From assembly GCA_021323735.1 (NCBI GenBank), contig JAJPKM010000048.1:1-64000 (forward strand): DNA of 64,000 nt, read 5' to 3'. A program made the position numbers and the translations under genes. Each line of letters begins with the position of its first letter. The stretch's first letter is position 1. This document shows positions 43,327 through 52,071 of the stretch, piece after piece. The notes under the pieces were generated by a model. It worked only from the letters and a program-made list of their open reading frames with translations. It did no database searches and had not been told where the DNA came from. This DNA is from Gammaproteobacteria bacterium. Its GTDB lineage: Bacteria; Pseudomonadota; Gammaproteobacteria; Steroidobacterales; Steroidobacteraceae.

Positions 43327-44462
43327 CAGCGAACCTCCGCCGGTGTGCGCGGCGTGTTGGAGACTCTAGTACCCAACCGCACCAGGGTACGATCCGTAAC
43401 TCTGCCGGCCAGCTGGCCGCACGCCGCTTCTATGTCATCGCCGCGCGTTCTGCGTATGGTCGCAATCACGCCGTGATCGTTGAGGATGTTGCGGAATTTC
43501 AGTATGGCCGCATCCGCAGAACGCCGATAGCGCGTGCCGGGAAACACGTTGAAAGGGATGAGGTTGAGCTTCGCCGGACGCCCCTGCATCAGGCGTGCAA
43601 GCTGCCGCGCATGGTCCGGTTTGTCATTCACGCCGTCCAGCATGACGTATTCGAAGGTGATGCTGCGGCCGTTTTGCTGATCGATGTAGTGCCAGCACGC
43701 CGCCAGCAGCTCGGCAATCGGATGTTTGCGATTGATCGGGACCAGTTCGTTGCGCAGCTCATCGTTAGGTGCGTGCAAGGATACCGCCAGCGCGACATTG
43801 CACTCTTCGGCCAATTTGTAGATTTGCGGCACCAAGCCGGAAGTGCTCAAGGTCACGCGGCGGCGCGACAGGTCGTAGCCCAGATCGTCCAGGAAAATGT
43901 GCATCGCGGGCAGCACATTGCGATAGTTCGCCAGCGGCTCACCCATGCCCATGAACACGATGTTGGTGATCGCGCGCCGTCCCTCCTCCGGCTGGCCCCC
44001 AGAGCGCGAGGCAGCCAGTTCGCGCTGTGCCAACCACACCTGGCCGACAATTTCGGCGGCGCTCAAATTGCGGTTGAAACCCTGCTGCGCCGTGGCGCAA
44101 AAGGTGCAATCCATGGCGCAACCCACCTGGCTCGAGATGCACAGCGTGCCTCGATCCGGTTCCGGAATATAGACGGTCTCGATTCCCTGGACCTCGTCCA
44201 TCCGCAGCATCCACTTACGTGTGCCGTCCCGCGACGCTTGCTCGGTGACGATCTGCGGGACGGCGATTTCGGCGATCTCTCCGAGCTGCTCGCGAAACTC
44301 CTGTTTCAGATCGCTCATCACCGAGAAATCCGCCGCGCCGCGCCGGTAGATCCATTTCATGAGCTGCCGGGCGCGAAAGGGTTTCGCGCCGAGACGCGCC
44401 GCAACGAACGTCTCGAGCTGCGTGCGGGGAAGCCCCAGTAAATTCACGCGGTCGCTCGACAC
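43326..44462 (-). CDS. rlmN: 23S rRNA A2503 / tRNA A37 methyltransferase
   Basis: A 378-residue radical-SAM enzyme that puts a C2 methyl on A2503 of 23S rRNA and A37 of some tRNAs. The iron-sulfur motif CAMDCTFC has Cys115, Cys119 and Cys122. NIVFMGMGEPLANY and VSLHAPNDELRNELVPINR are family signatures, and the C-terminal CGQLAG carries the second catalytic Cys. It lies 24 bp downstream of ndk. Confidence 0.97.
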   Translation of the reverse strand: MSSDRVNLLGLPRTQLETFVAARLGAKPFRARQLMKWIYRRGAADFSVMSDLKQEFREQLGEIAEIAVPQIVTEQASRDGTRKWMLRMDEVQGIETVYIPEPDRGTLCISSQVGCAMDCTFCATAQQGFNRNLSAAEIVGQVWLAQRELAASRSGGQPEEGRRAITNIVFMGMGEPLANYRNVLPAMHIFLDDLGYDLSRRRVTLSTSGLVPQIYKLAEECNVALAVSLHAPNDELRNELVPINRKHPIAELLAACWHYIDQQNGRSITFEYVMLDGVNDKPDHARQLARLMQGRPAKLNLIPFNVFPGTRYRRSADAAILKFRNILNDHGVIATIRRTRGDDIEAACGQLAGRVTDRTLVRLGTRVSNTPRTPAEVR

Positions 44463-44486
44463 TCAAACCCCCTTATGGCCGCTACG

Positions 44487-44918
44487 CTAACGCGTACGCG
44501 GGCAGAGCTCAATGTCGCGGAAAAAGTACGCGATTTCGCGTGCCGCCGTGTCCTTGGCATCGGAACCGTGCACGATGTTCTCATCGATGCTGGTGGCAAG
44601 ATCCGCGCGTATCGTGCCCTTGTCGGCCTTCTTCGGATCCGTGGCGCCCATGACCTCGCGATTCTTCGCGATGGCATTCTCGCCTTCCAGCACCTGGACC
44701 ATGACGGGGCCCGAAATCATGAAGCGGACCAAGTCCTTGAAAAACGGGCGCTCCCGATGCACCGCATAGAAGCCCTCGGCTTCCGCCTGAGACAGCCGCA
44801 TCATGCGGGCCGCGACCACCTTCAATCCTACCTGCTCGAAACGTCGATACACCTCGCCGATCAGGTTACGGCCGACGCCGTCCGGTTTGACGATGGACAG
44901 GGTTCGCTCAATGGACAT
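44487..44918 (-). CDS. ndk: Nucleoside diphosphate kinase
   Basis: A 143-residue enzyme that transfers phosphate from ATP to NDPs through a phospho-histidine, His117 in [21 protein letters not shown] and the Kpn-loop region HRERPFF are intact. The ATG has GAGG five bases upstream; a GTG one codon earlier would add a single residue. Confidence 0.97.
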   Translation of the reverse strand: MSIERTLSIVKPDGVGRNLIGEVYRRFEQVGLKVVAARMMRLSQAEAEGFYAVHRERPFFKDLVRFMISGPVMVQVLEGENAIAKNREVMGATDPKKADKGTIRADLATSIDENIVHGSDAKDTAAREIAYFFRDIELCPRTR

Positions 44919-45046
44919 CACAACCTCGCTGCTTCATGGAGTCGCCTTAGGCGTAAGGCTGACAAAGACCGCGAAGTGTACTGGAGCGGGCGCGCTCAAG
45001 CAATCCGGGTTATTGCCGAAGTGCCTGTATTACCTAGAAAAATCTC

Positions 45047-45122
45047 TTTAGGCGCTGCTCGCCAACATTTCCCGGGGTCGAAACTGTTTAGGCGCTGCGC
45101 GCCAACATTTCCCGGGGTCGAA
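45047..45122. repeat. Tandem duplication, 40-bp period
   Basis: Two copies of a 36-bp block (tttaggcgctgc..gccaac, then atttcccggggtcgaa) start at 45047 and 45087 and differ at one base, with actg between them. It sits in the 245-bp gap between iscA and ndk, which holds no gene. The second copy runs into CGGGGTC-gaagc-GACCCCG. Confidence 0.9.
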
Positions 45123-45130
45123 GCGACCCC
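45112..45130. terminator. Strong hairpin after iscA
   Basis: cggggtcgaagcgaccccg forms a 7-bp GC-rich stem with a 5-base loop, 34 bp beyond the iscA stop on the minus strand. There is no clear T tract, so it may slow or end transcription, or stabilise the iscA mRNA end. Confidence 0.35.
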
Positions 45131-45163
45131 GTCCGAAAGTTGCCCTGCATAGCGAGCGCGAAA

Positions 45164-45487
45164 CTACACATTAAAGCTCTCGCCGCAGCCGCATTCACCC
45201 TTGGCTTTCGGGTTTTGGAACTTAAACGCCTCGTTCAGCCCCTGTTTGACGAAATCCACCAGAGTGCCGTCGATCAGTGGCAGGCTCAAGGGATCCACCA
45301 CGACCTTGACGCCGCGTGCCTCGAAAACCGCGTCTTCCGGATTGATCTGATCGGCGTAGTTCACCACGTAGGCGAAGCCCGAACAGCCCGTTTTCTTGAT
45401 TCCGACTCTCAGACCGACGCCGATTCCGCGCTGCGCCAAATGAGTCTTGACCCGATTGGCCGCCGATTCCGTCAGTAGTATCGCCAT
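45164..45487 (-). CDS. iscA: Iron-sulfur assembly protein IscA
   Basis: A 107-residue A-type carrier with Cys35, Cys99 and Cys101 (TGCSG, CGCGESF), which bind iron or Fe-S clusters for delivery. It is the same length as E. coli IscA and very similar ([22 protein letters not shown]). It is separated from the IscU-like/iscS genes by 137 bp, which contain a GGGGGC-C-GCCCCC palindrome. No hscB, hscA or fdx follow, so the isc operon is dispersed or partly replaced by suf elsewhere. Confidence 0.93.
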   Translation of the reverse strand: MAILLTESAANRVKTHLAQRGIGVGLRVGIKKTGCSGFAYVVNYADQINPEDAVFEARGVKVVVDPLSLPLIDGTLVDFVKQGLNEAFKFQNPKAKGECGCGESFNV

Positions 45488-45624
45488 GCTGCGCCGTACC
45501 TCAACAAAGATCAGCCATGAGTCCTATACATAACACGTGGGGGCCGCCCCCGCACGGAACCAGAGCGCGTTTTTTATTAATCCTCGTTCACTAGGATTCG
45601 GCCACCGCGGTTGATATGGGGTGC

Positions 45625-46017
45625 TCAACCTTGGTAGTCAATGGCAGGGGCAGCGGCAGCCCGCCATGCATCTTCGATGATCAGCAGGCGGCCCATTTTC
45701 TCGATCGGCACCGCGAATCGATTCCGCAGATCTTGAACGCTCTCGGGAAGCGTGGCCGAGACGGCTCTTCCCACCGACTGTTCGGCGATCCAAGCCGACA
45801 CGGCAATGGTGTGCGGGCAGGCAAAGGCCAGGAATCGCACCGCCCGCAGCCTTCCCGATTCGGCCAGCAGGTCGAACTGCACCCAGGTGCCTTGGTCGCG
45901 GCTGCCCGCCGCGCCCCGGAATACCCCGGGGCCCGACAGCTCCCCCACGCTTCCCGGCGACTCGAAATAACGGCGCGTCAGTTCGTTGTAGCGGCGCCTC
46001 GATTCGTTGCCGTTCAC
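45625..46017 (-). CDS. IscU/NifU-like protein lacking cluster cysteines
   Basis: A 130-residue protein at the iscU position, with the IscU N-terminal pattern YNELTRRYFESPGSVGEL. Of the three scaffold cysteines of E. coli IscU (37, 63, 106) only the second is kept, Cys67 in FACPHTIAVSAWIAE. The first site reads GSRDQG, retaining an Asp, and the third reads KMGRLLIIEDA. It therefore probably cannot hold a [2Fe-2S] cluster like IscU and may be an accessory or degenerate scaffold. A GTG start overlapping the iscS stop (GTGA) couples it to iscS. Confidence 0.8.
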   Translation of the reverse strand: MNGNESRRRYNELTRRYFESPGSVGELSGPGVFRGAAGSRDQGTWVQFDLLAESGRLRAVRFLAFACPHTIAVSAWIAEQSVGRAVSATLPESVQDLRNRFAVPIEKMGRLLIIEDAWRAAAAPAIDYQG

Positions 46018-47348
46018 CCGGGCGTACCAAGATTGGGGACTTTTTCCGGCCGCGTACCCGCGATCTCGCGCAGACGGCTCACCGCCTGGGACAGGACCGC
46101 GATGGCCGTATCGATGTCCCGTTCGGTGGTGGTGCGGCCCAGCCCGAACCGCAGGCTGCTTTCGCTCAGGCGCTCGCTGCGTCCCAGGGCGCGCAGCACG
46201 TACGAGGGCTCACCCAGCGAGGAGTTGCATGCCGACCCCGTCGATACGGCCAGATGCGGGCGAACGGCGGCCAGCAGGCTCTCCCCCTCAACGCCGTCGA
46301 ACGACACATTGAGCAGGTGCGGCACGGAATGCGTGGCGCTGCCATTGCGCAGCACACCACCGATGGCTGCCAGGCCCTGCCACAGGCGCCGCTGCAAGCA
46401 TGCGATACGCGCGGTTTCCACGGACGATGTCGACGCCGCGAGATCGAAGGCCAGACCCATCCCCACGACTTGGTGCGTGGCCAGGGTACCCGCCCTCAAG
46501 GCCCGCTCCTGCCCGCCGCCGTACAGCAGAGGCGCGAGCTGCACATGCGCGCCGCGAGGCCCGTCCTTGCGCTCGGATACCAGCAGGGCGCCCACGCCCT
46601 TTGGTCCATACACCTTGTGCCCCGACAGAGACATGAGATCAACGCCCAGTCCGGCAAAATCGACGGGGCACTTGCCGACGCTCTGCGCGGCATCCACGTG
46701 CAGCCAGGCGCTGCCGTGGCGCGCGCAAATCGCAGCAATGGCACTGACATCCTGGACCACGCCGATTTCATTGTTGACGTGCATGATCGAGACCAGCACG
46801 GTGTCGGTGCGCAGCGCTGCGGCCACTTGACCCGGATCGATCAGTCCGTCGCGATCCGGAACGAGGTAGGTGATCTGCCAACCGCGCCGCTGCAGTTCGC
46901 GGCAGGGATCGAGCACCGCCTTGTGCTCGGTGCGTGACGTGACGATGTGACGGCCGCGCTCGCGGTAGTAGTGCGCGACGCCGAACAAGGCCAAATTGTT
47001 CGCTTCGGTGGCACCGGACGTCCAAACCACCTCGCTCGAGGTAGCTCCCACGGCCGCCGCCACCTGGCAACGCGCCTGTTCCACCAGCGAGCCGGCGATG
47101 CCGCCATAGTCATGGCTCGCCGCTGCCGGGTTGCCGAATTCGGTCGCTGAATTCAAGACCTCCGCCATACGCGCGGCCACGCGCGCATCGACCGGGGTGG
47201 TCGACGCGTGATCCAAGTACACCACCGGGCTCGCCGCCGCCGTGTTCGCTGACCCTTGGCTTGCCGACATCGGGCTCGCTAACCCCTGGTTCGTTACCGC
47301 CGTATCCGTTGACCCTGGGCTCCCTGCCGTCATGCTCGGTGCGCTCAT
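46014..47348 (-). CDS. iscS: Cysteine desulfurase, IscS-like
   Basis: A 444-residue PLP enzyme that releases sulfur from cysteine for Fe-S clusters and thio-tRNA. Catalytic Cys374 is in STGSACNSS, the PLP Lys is in SLSGHKVYGPKG, and SRTEHKAVLD and HVDAAQSVGK are conserved. The first ~40 residues are an extra Ser/Ala/Gly/Thr-rich segment (MSAPSMTAGSPGSTDTA), encoded by imperfect repeats, before the canonical start VVYLDHASTTPVD; translation might begin further in. It overlaps trmJ and the IscU-like gene by four bases each. Confidence 0.93.
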   Translation of the reverse strand: MSAPSMTAGSPGSTDTAVTNQGLASPMSASQGSANTAAASPVVYLDHASTTPVDARVAARMAEVLNSATEFGNPAAASHDYGGIAGSLVEQARCQVAAAVGATSSEVVWTSGATEANNLALFGVAHYYRERGRHIVTSRTEHKAVLDPCRELQRRGWQITYLVPDRDGLIDPGQVAAALRTDTVLVSIMHVNNEIGVVQDVSAIAAICARHGSAWLHVDAAQSVGKCPVDFAGLGVDLMSLSGHKVYGPKGVGALLVSERKDGPRGAHVQLAPLLYGGGQERALRAGTLATHQVVGMGLAFDLAASTSSVETARIACLQRRLWQGLAAIGGVLRNGSATHSVPHLLNVSFDGVEGESLLAAVRPHLAVSTGSACNSSLGEPSYVLRALGRSERLSESSLRFGLGRTTTERDIDTAIAVLSQAVSRLREIAGTRPEKVPNLGTPG

Positions 47349-48076
47349 TTCTGCGAACGCTGCGTTGACTGGCCGCGCCTGCCCTGCACCGCGCTCAAGA
47401 TACCGCGCAGGATGTTGAGCTCATTGCGATCGAGCTGCGCGCGGTTGAAGAGGCGTCGCAATCGCTCCATGAGATATCCGGTGCGATCGTCGAAATGGAT
47501 TTCGTCCAGCACCTGGTTCAGATGCGTGTAGAAGTGTTCGACATCGCCGGAGGGAGCCAGCGGCATTTCCAGCTGCGTGTGCGAACGGGGCTGCTCGCGC
47601 TCCATGAAAATCTCGTAGGCAGCGAGCTGAACCGACATGGCCAGATTCAGCGAACAGTACTCGGGATTCGCCGGAATCCGCACCAGCACGTTGCAATGAT
47701 TCAAATCCTCCGTGCCAAGTCCGTAGCGCTCCGATCCGAACAGCAGCGCGGCGCGATTGTCCGAAGGCAAGGCAACGATGCGGCCGGCGACATCGCGCGG
47801 CGTCGTGAACTCCCAGTAGTACGAACGGGGCCGGGAGGTGGTACCGGCGATGAAGGTACAGTCGGCGATGGCCTCCTCGACGCTGCCGACGATACGTGCG
47901 CCCGCCAGGATGTCGTCCGCACCCGCCGCGAGCGCATTGGCCTCGGCATGCGGAAAGGAGCGCGGACGCACCAGTACCAGATCGGACAGCGCCATGTTCT
48001 TCATGGCACGCGCGACCGAGCCGATGTTGCCCGGATGGCTGGGGTCGATCAGGACGATGCGAACGAGGTGGGTCAC
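47345..48076 (-). CDS. trmJ: tRNA (Cm32/Um32) methyltransferase
   Basis: A 243-residue SPOUT methyltransferase that 2'-O-methylates nucleotide 32 of tRNAs. The N-terminus VRIVLIDPSHPGNIGSVARAMKN and the knot region LLFGSERYGLGTEDL with CSLNLAMSVQLAAYEI are typical of TrmJ. It is the first gene of trmJ-iscS-IscU-like and divergent from suhB, the same neighbourhood as in E. coli (suhB-trmJ-isc). Confidence 0.95.
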   Translation of the reverse strand: MTHLVRIVLIDPSHPGNIGSVARAMKNMALSDLVLVRPRSFPHAEANALAAGADDILAGARIVGSVEEAIADCTFIAGTTSRPRSYYWEFTTPRDVAGRIVALPSDNRAALLFGSERYGLGTEDLNHCNVLVRIPANPEYCSLNLAMSVQLAAYEIFMEREQPRSHTQLEMPLAPSGDVEHFYTHLNQVLDEIHFDDRTGYLMERLRRLFNRAQLDRNELNILRGILSAVQGRRGQSTQRSQK

Positions 48077-48099
48077 TGATGATATTCTAGCGCCACCTT

Positions 48100-48894
48100 A
48101 TGCAACCCCTCCTCAATATCGCCATGCGCGCCGCGCGGCGCGCCGGCGATTTAATCGTCAAAAGCTTGTCCAGGCTCGATTCGCTGAAAGTCGACAGCAA
48201 GGGCCGAAACGACTTCGTCACCGATATCGACCGCAAGGCCGAAGCGGACATCATCGCCACCATCCGGCGCAGCTATCCCCAGCATGCGATTCTGGCGGAG
48301 GAGTCAGGCAGCAGCGGCGAGAACGAGTTCGTCTGGATCATCGATCCCCTCGACGGCACCACGAATTTTCTGCATGGTTTTCCCACTTTCGCCGTGTCAA
48401 TTGCCGTTCAGCAGAAAGGCCGCCTGCAGCAGGCAGTGGTCTACGATCCGATGCGGCAGGAGTTTTTTACCGCCTCGCGCGGCGAGGGTGCTCAGCTCGA
48501 GGGGAAGAAAATCCGGGTGAGCACGCAGCGAACCTTGGAAGGCTCGCTGATCGGCACCGGATACCCGTTTCGCGCCGGAGCCCACATCGATGAATACTTA
48601 GGGATGCTCAAGGTCATCATGTCCACGGCTGCCGGCGTGCGCCGCCCGGGCGCGGCGTCGCTGGATCTGGCCTATGTGGCTGCCGGGCGTCTCGACGGCT
48701 TCTGGGAGTTCGGCCTGGCCCCCTGGGACACCGCCGCGGGCACGCTGCTCATCCAGGAAGCCGGCGGCCGGGTAGGCACGCCCGCCGGTGCCGAATATGC
48801 GCTGGGGGCCAATATCGTCGCCGGCAACCCCAAGGTCTACGAAGCGTTGCTCGAGGCGCTCGGGCCCCTGACACCGGCAGCCTTGCGGACTTAA
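48100..48894 (+). CDS. suhB: Inositol-1-monophosphatase SuhB
   Basis: A 264-residue Mg-dependent phosphatase; in E. coli SuhB also serves in rRNA antitermination complexes. The metal site is complete: Glu in ILAEESGSSG, DPLDGTTNF, and the C-terminal WDTAAGTLLIQEAGG. Length matches. It is divergent from trmJ, with only 23 bp between the two starts, so their promoters must overlap each other's coding regions or lie further up. Confidence 0.96.
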   Translation: MQPLLNIAMRAARRAGDLIVKSLSRLDSLKVDSKGRNDFVTDIDRKAEADIIATIRRSYPQHAILAEESGSSGENEFVWIIDPLDGTTNFLHGFPTFAVSIAVQQKGRLQQAVVYDPMRQEFFTASRGEGAQLEGKKIRVSTQRTLEGSLIGTGYPFRAGAHIDEYLGMLKVIMSTAAGVRRPGAASLDLAYVAAGRLDGFWEFGLAPWDTAAGTLLIQEAGGRVGTPAGAEYALGANIVAGNPKVYEALLEALGPLTPAALRT

Positions 48895-48994
48895 GTCCGC
48901 CCCAGCCTATCCTTTAGTTGGTTCGACCTGCGCCGCGCGACGCATCCGCTTCCTTGCAGCGAACGCGACACGCGGAATACTTCAGGCAGGCTCC

Positions 48995-50467
48995 TCAAGC
49001 TTGTTCGGCCTCGGCCTGCGCCACCCGCAGGCGGCTGTTCCTGTAGCCGTAAAATAAGTAAATCAGAATCCCGAGCACACTCCAGAGGATCAGCCGCAAC
49101 CAGGTGCCGGACGGCAGCGATGCCGCCATTGCCGCGCAGAACAGCACACCCATGCCTGAGACAAACCAAATCCATTTGACGCGGAAGGGCCGTTTCAATT
49201 CCGGACGCGTATAGCGCAGCACGAGCACGCCGGCGCACACCACGATGAAGGCGATCAGCGTGCCGATCGACACCAATTCGCCCAGGATACCGATGGGCAA
49301 GCAGCCGCCGAGGATTGCCGCGCACACGCCCGTGATCAGCGTTGAAACATGCGGGGTGCGATGCTTCGGATGTACGACGCCGAACACCTTCGGCAGCAAG
49401 CCATCGTGCGACATCGTCAGCCAGATTCGCGCCTGCGGGATGATCATGGCGATGATCACCGAAGTAAGTCCGAACAGCGCGCCCCAGATCACCCAGGTCG
49501 TCAGCCACGTCAGTTGCGGATGCGCTTCCAGAGCCACCACCACCGGGGCCGCGTCATCGAGCTGCTTGAACGGTACCAGGCCCGTCATCACGCTCGACAT
49601 CATGATATAGAGCACCGTGCAAATGGCGAGACTGCCCAATATGCCGATGGGCATGCCGCGCTGCGGGTTCTTGGCTTCCTGCGCGACGGTCGACACGCCG
49701 TCGAAGCCGATGTAGGCGAAAAAGATGATGGCCGAGGCTTGCAGGATGCCGCTCCAGCCAAACTGGCCGAAGGTGCCGGTGTTCTTCGGTATGTAGGGAA
49801 CCCAGTTGTGCGTGTCGACAAACTTGGCGCCGAACGCGATCACGGCCATGACAATGGCCACCTTGATGGCCACGATGATGGTGTTGACCGTCGTGGACTC
49901 TTTGATTCCCCGGTAGCACAGTGCCGTCGCCGCGCCGATGATGACGATCGCGGGCAGATTCACGATCGCCCCCGTCATATGCACCTCATAGCCCACGTCG
50001 GCCGCCTCGAACGGCGCCGAACTCAAGGATGCCGGGATGAAGTTGATGCCGAAATGATCCAGCAGCTTAATAAAGTAACGGCTCCAACCGACCGCCACCG
50101 TGGAGCATGTCACCATGTACTCCAGGATCAGATTCCAGCCTACGAACCAGGCGACGAACTCGCCCAAGGTCGCATAGCTGTAGGCGTAGGCGCTGCCCGC
50201 CACCGGCACCATGGCGGCAAATTCCGAATAGCACAACCCGGCGAACATGCAGCCGATCCCGGCGATGATGAAGGAAAAGACGATGGCGGGGCCGGCATGT
50301 TCAGCCGCCGCGAGGCCGGTAAGCACGAATATTCCGGTGCCGATGATGCCGCCGATGCCGAAGGCGACCAGCGCCGGGATGCCCAGTGCCCTGACCAACG
50401 TCTTGTCGGAGGCTTCCTTCTGATAGGCGGTAACCGCCTTGGTGGCGAGCATCCCCTGTAAATTCAT
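48995..50467 (-). CDS. APC-family amino acid permease
   Basis: A 490-residue permease of the cationic amino acid transporter branch with about 12 helices. The first helix carries GIGGIIGTGIFVLTGLAA, the APC substrate-site motif, and FIGFDGVSTVAQEAKNPQR follows. The C-terminus ends VAQAEAEQA. The ATG before NLQGML is chosen; 15 further in-frame codons are unconserved. A paralogue is divergently encoded 191 bp away. The substrate is unknown. Confidence 0.9.
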   Translation of the reverse strand: MNLQGMLATKAVTAYQKEASDKTLVRALGIPALVAFGIGGIIGTGIFVLTGLAAAEHAGPAIVFSFIIAGIGCMFAGLCYSEFAAMVPVAGSAYAYSYATLGEFVAWFVGWNLILEYMVTCSTVAVGWSRYFIKLLDHFGINFIPASLSSAPFEAADVGYEVHMTGAIVNLPAIVIIGAATALCYRGIKESTTVNTIIVAIKVAIVMAVIAFGAKFVDTHNWVPYIPKNTGTFGQFGWSGILQASAIIFFAYIGFDGVSTVAQEAKNPQRGMPIGILGSLAICTVLYIMMSSVMTGLVPFKQLDDAAPVVVALEAHPQLTWLTTWVIWGALFGLTSVIIAMIIPQARIWLTMSHDGLLPKVFGVVHPKHRTPHVSTLITGVCAAILGGCLPIGILGELVSIGTLIAFIVVCAGVLVLRYTRPELKRPFRVKWIWFVSGMGVLFCAAMAASLPSGTWLRLILWSVLGILIYLFYGYRNSRLRVAQAEAEQA

Positions 50468-50616
50468 GTTATGCACCCATCGTGGCCAGACGGTTTGCCG
50501 ACGAAGCGTCACGGAGGACGCGACCGTGCGGTGGCGGGTTGCTTACGCAAGGCCGCTGGCGCCAATGATACTGGCTCACGCCGCCTTTCGCACTTAGGGC
50601 ATACTCCCCGTAGCAA

Positions 50617-50633
50617 GCGGGCCTCGAACCCGC
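50617..50633. other. tRNA T-arm-like hairpin between permeases
   Basis: On the minus strand GCGGG-TTCGAGG-CCCGC has the 5-bp stem and 7-base loop of a tRNA T-arm. No acceptor stem, anticodon arm or CCA is present, so this is not a tRNA. It lies in the leader of the downstream permease; it may be a tRNA relic or just a leader hairpin. Confidence 0.3.
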
Positions 50634-50658
50634 ATTAGTCACAAACGAGGGAGTGCCC

Positions 50659-52062
50659 ATGAGTCTGTTCCGCACCAAACCGATCGACGTCAATGCCAAT
50701 ACGGGTCTGAAACGCTGCCTCGGCGCTTTTGATCTGACTATGCTGGGCATCGGCTGCATCATCGGCACGGGCATTTTCGTGCTCACGGGCGTGGTGGCGG
50801 CACAGCACTCCGGGCCGGCCATCGTGCTGTCGTTTATTTTGTCCGGTATCGCCTGCGCCTTCTCCGCACTGTGTTATGCGGAATTGGCGGGCGCGATCGG
50901 CGGTGCCGGCAGCGCCTACGGCTATGCCTATTCGGGCATCGGCGAATTGATAGCCTGGTTCATCGGCTGGGATCTCATCCTCGAATATTCGGTCGCCACC
51001 TCCACAGTAGCCATCGGCTGGTCGGGCTACTTGGGCAAGATCTTGGAACTGCTCGGCCTGCATCTGCCGCATGCGTTGACCAACGCCCCGCTCGACGGCG
51101 GCATCGCCAATGTGCCGGCCATGATCATCGTGCTGCTGCTGTCGGTGCTGTTGTCCATCGGCGTCAGCGAATCGGCGCGATTCAACACGGTCATGGTGAT
51201 CGTCAAGCTCGCCGCCGTCGCCATCTTCATCATCGTCGCCGGGCCGCACGTCAATCCGGCCAATTGGCATCCCTTCATCCCGGCGCAGGTAACCGACATC
51301 GATGGCCAGTCGCACTTCGGCTACGGCGGTATCTTAAGCGGCGCCTCGCTGATTTTCTTCGCCTACATCGGCTTCGACGCGGTCTCGACCGCAGCCGAGG
51401 AAACGATAAAACCGCAGCGCAACCTGCCCATCGGCATCATCGCCTCGCTGGTGATCTGCACCGTTCTGTATATCCTCGTTTCCGGCATCCTCACCGGCGT
51501 GGTGCATTACGACCAAATCGACGTCAAGGCACCCATCGCCGATGCGCTCAAGCAGCTGGGCATCGGATGGGCCGAAGCACTGATCTCGGTCGGCGCCCTC
51601 GCCGGCATCACCACCGTGATGTTGGTTCTCTACTTCGGCCTCACGCGCGTGGTGCTGGCGATGTCGCGTGACGGCCTGCTGCCGAAGCCCATGGCCAGGG
51701 TCAATCCGAAAACGCAGACACCGGTGCACCTCATCCTGGGATCCGGCGTGGCCATCGCGCTGATCGCCGGCTTGTCGCCGATCGGCAAGGTGGCACAGCT
51801 GGTCAACATGGGCACGCTCGCGGCATTCTTCATGGTTTGCGCCAGCGTCATCGTGCTGCGCAAGACGCGTCCTGAGCTCAAGCGTCCGTTTCGCACGCCG
51901 CTGGTGCCGCTGGTGCCGCTGCTGGGCATGGGCTTCTGCGCCTTCCTCATGGCGGGGCTGCCGGCCATTACTTGGGAAGCCTTCTTCATCTGGTCCGCCG
52001 TCGGACTCGCGATCTACTTCATCTACTCACGGACCCACAGCGAACTCGCCCCTCAACCTTGA
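50659..52062 (+). CDS. APC-family amino acid permease
   Basis: A 467-residue paralogue of the neighbouring permease, with the same opening motif (MLGIGCIIGTGIFVLTGVVA) and FIGFDAVSTAAEETIKPQR-type loop (YIGFDAVSTAAEE). Twelve helices are visible. GAGGGAG lies just before the ATG; an in-frame GTG six bases up is less likely. The two divergent copies share a 191-bp control region and probably arose by duplication. It converges on terC, with nine bases between the genes. Confidence 0.9.
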   Translation: MSLFRTKPIDVNANTGLKRCLGAFDLTMLGIGCIIGTGIFVLTGVVAAQHSGPAIVLSFILSGIACAFSALCYAELAGAIGGAGSAYGYAYSGIGELIAWFIGWDLILEYSVATSTVAIGWSGYLGKILELLGLHLPHALTNAPLDGGIANVPAMIIVLLLSVLLSIGVSESARFNTVMVIVKLAAVAIFIIVAGPHVNPANWHPFIPAQVTDIDGQSHFGYGGILSGASLIFFAYIGFDAVSTAAEETIKPQRNLPIGIIASLVICTVLYILVSGILTGVVHYDQIDVKAPIADALKQLGIGWAEALISVGALAGITTVMLVLYFGLTRVVLAMSRDGLLPKPMARVNPKTQTPVHLILGSGVAIALIAGLSPIGKVAQLVNMGTLAAFFMVCASVIVLRKTRPELKRPFRTPLVPLVPLLGMGFCAFLMAGLPAITWEAFFIWSAVGLAIYFIYSRTHSELAPQP

Positions 52063-52071
52063 GCACGAAGG

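Noticed and set aside
45539-45551. GGGGGC-C-GCCCCC as a terminator upstream of iscA
   Set aside because: The one-base loop cannot fold as drawn, and no T run follows on the coding strand.
47215-47345. Repeat-rich iscS 5' end as a separate small gene
   Set aside because: The frame is continuous with iscS, and the trmJ ATGA overlap supports translation from the first ATG. A later start remains possible, but not a separate gene.
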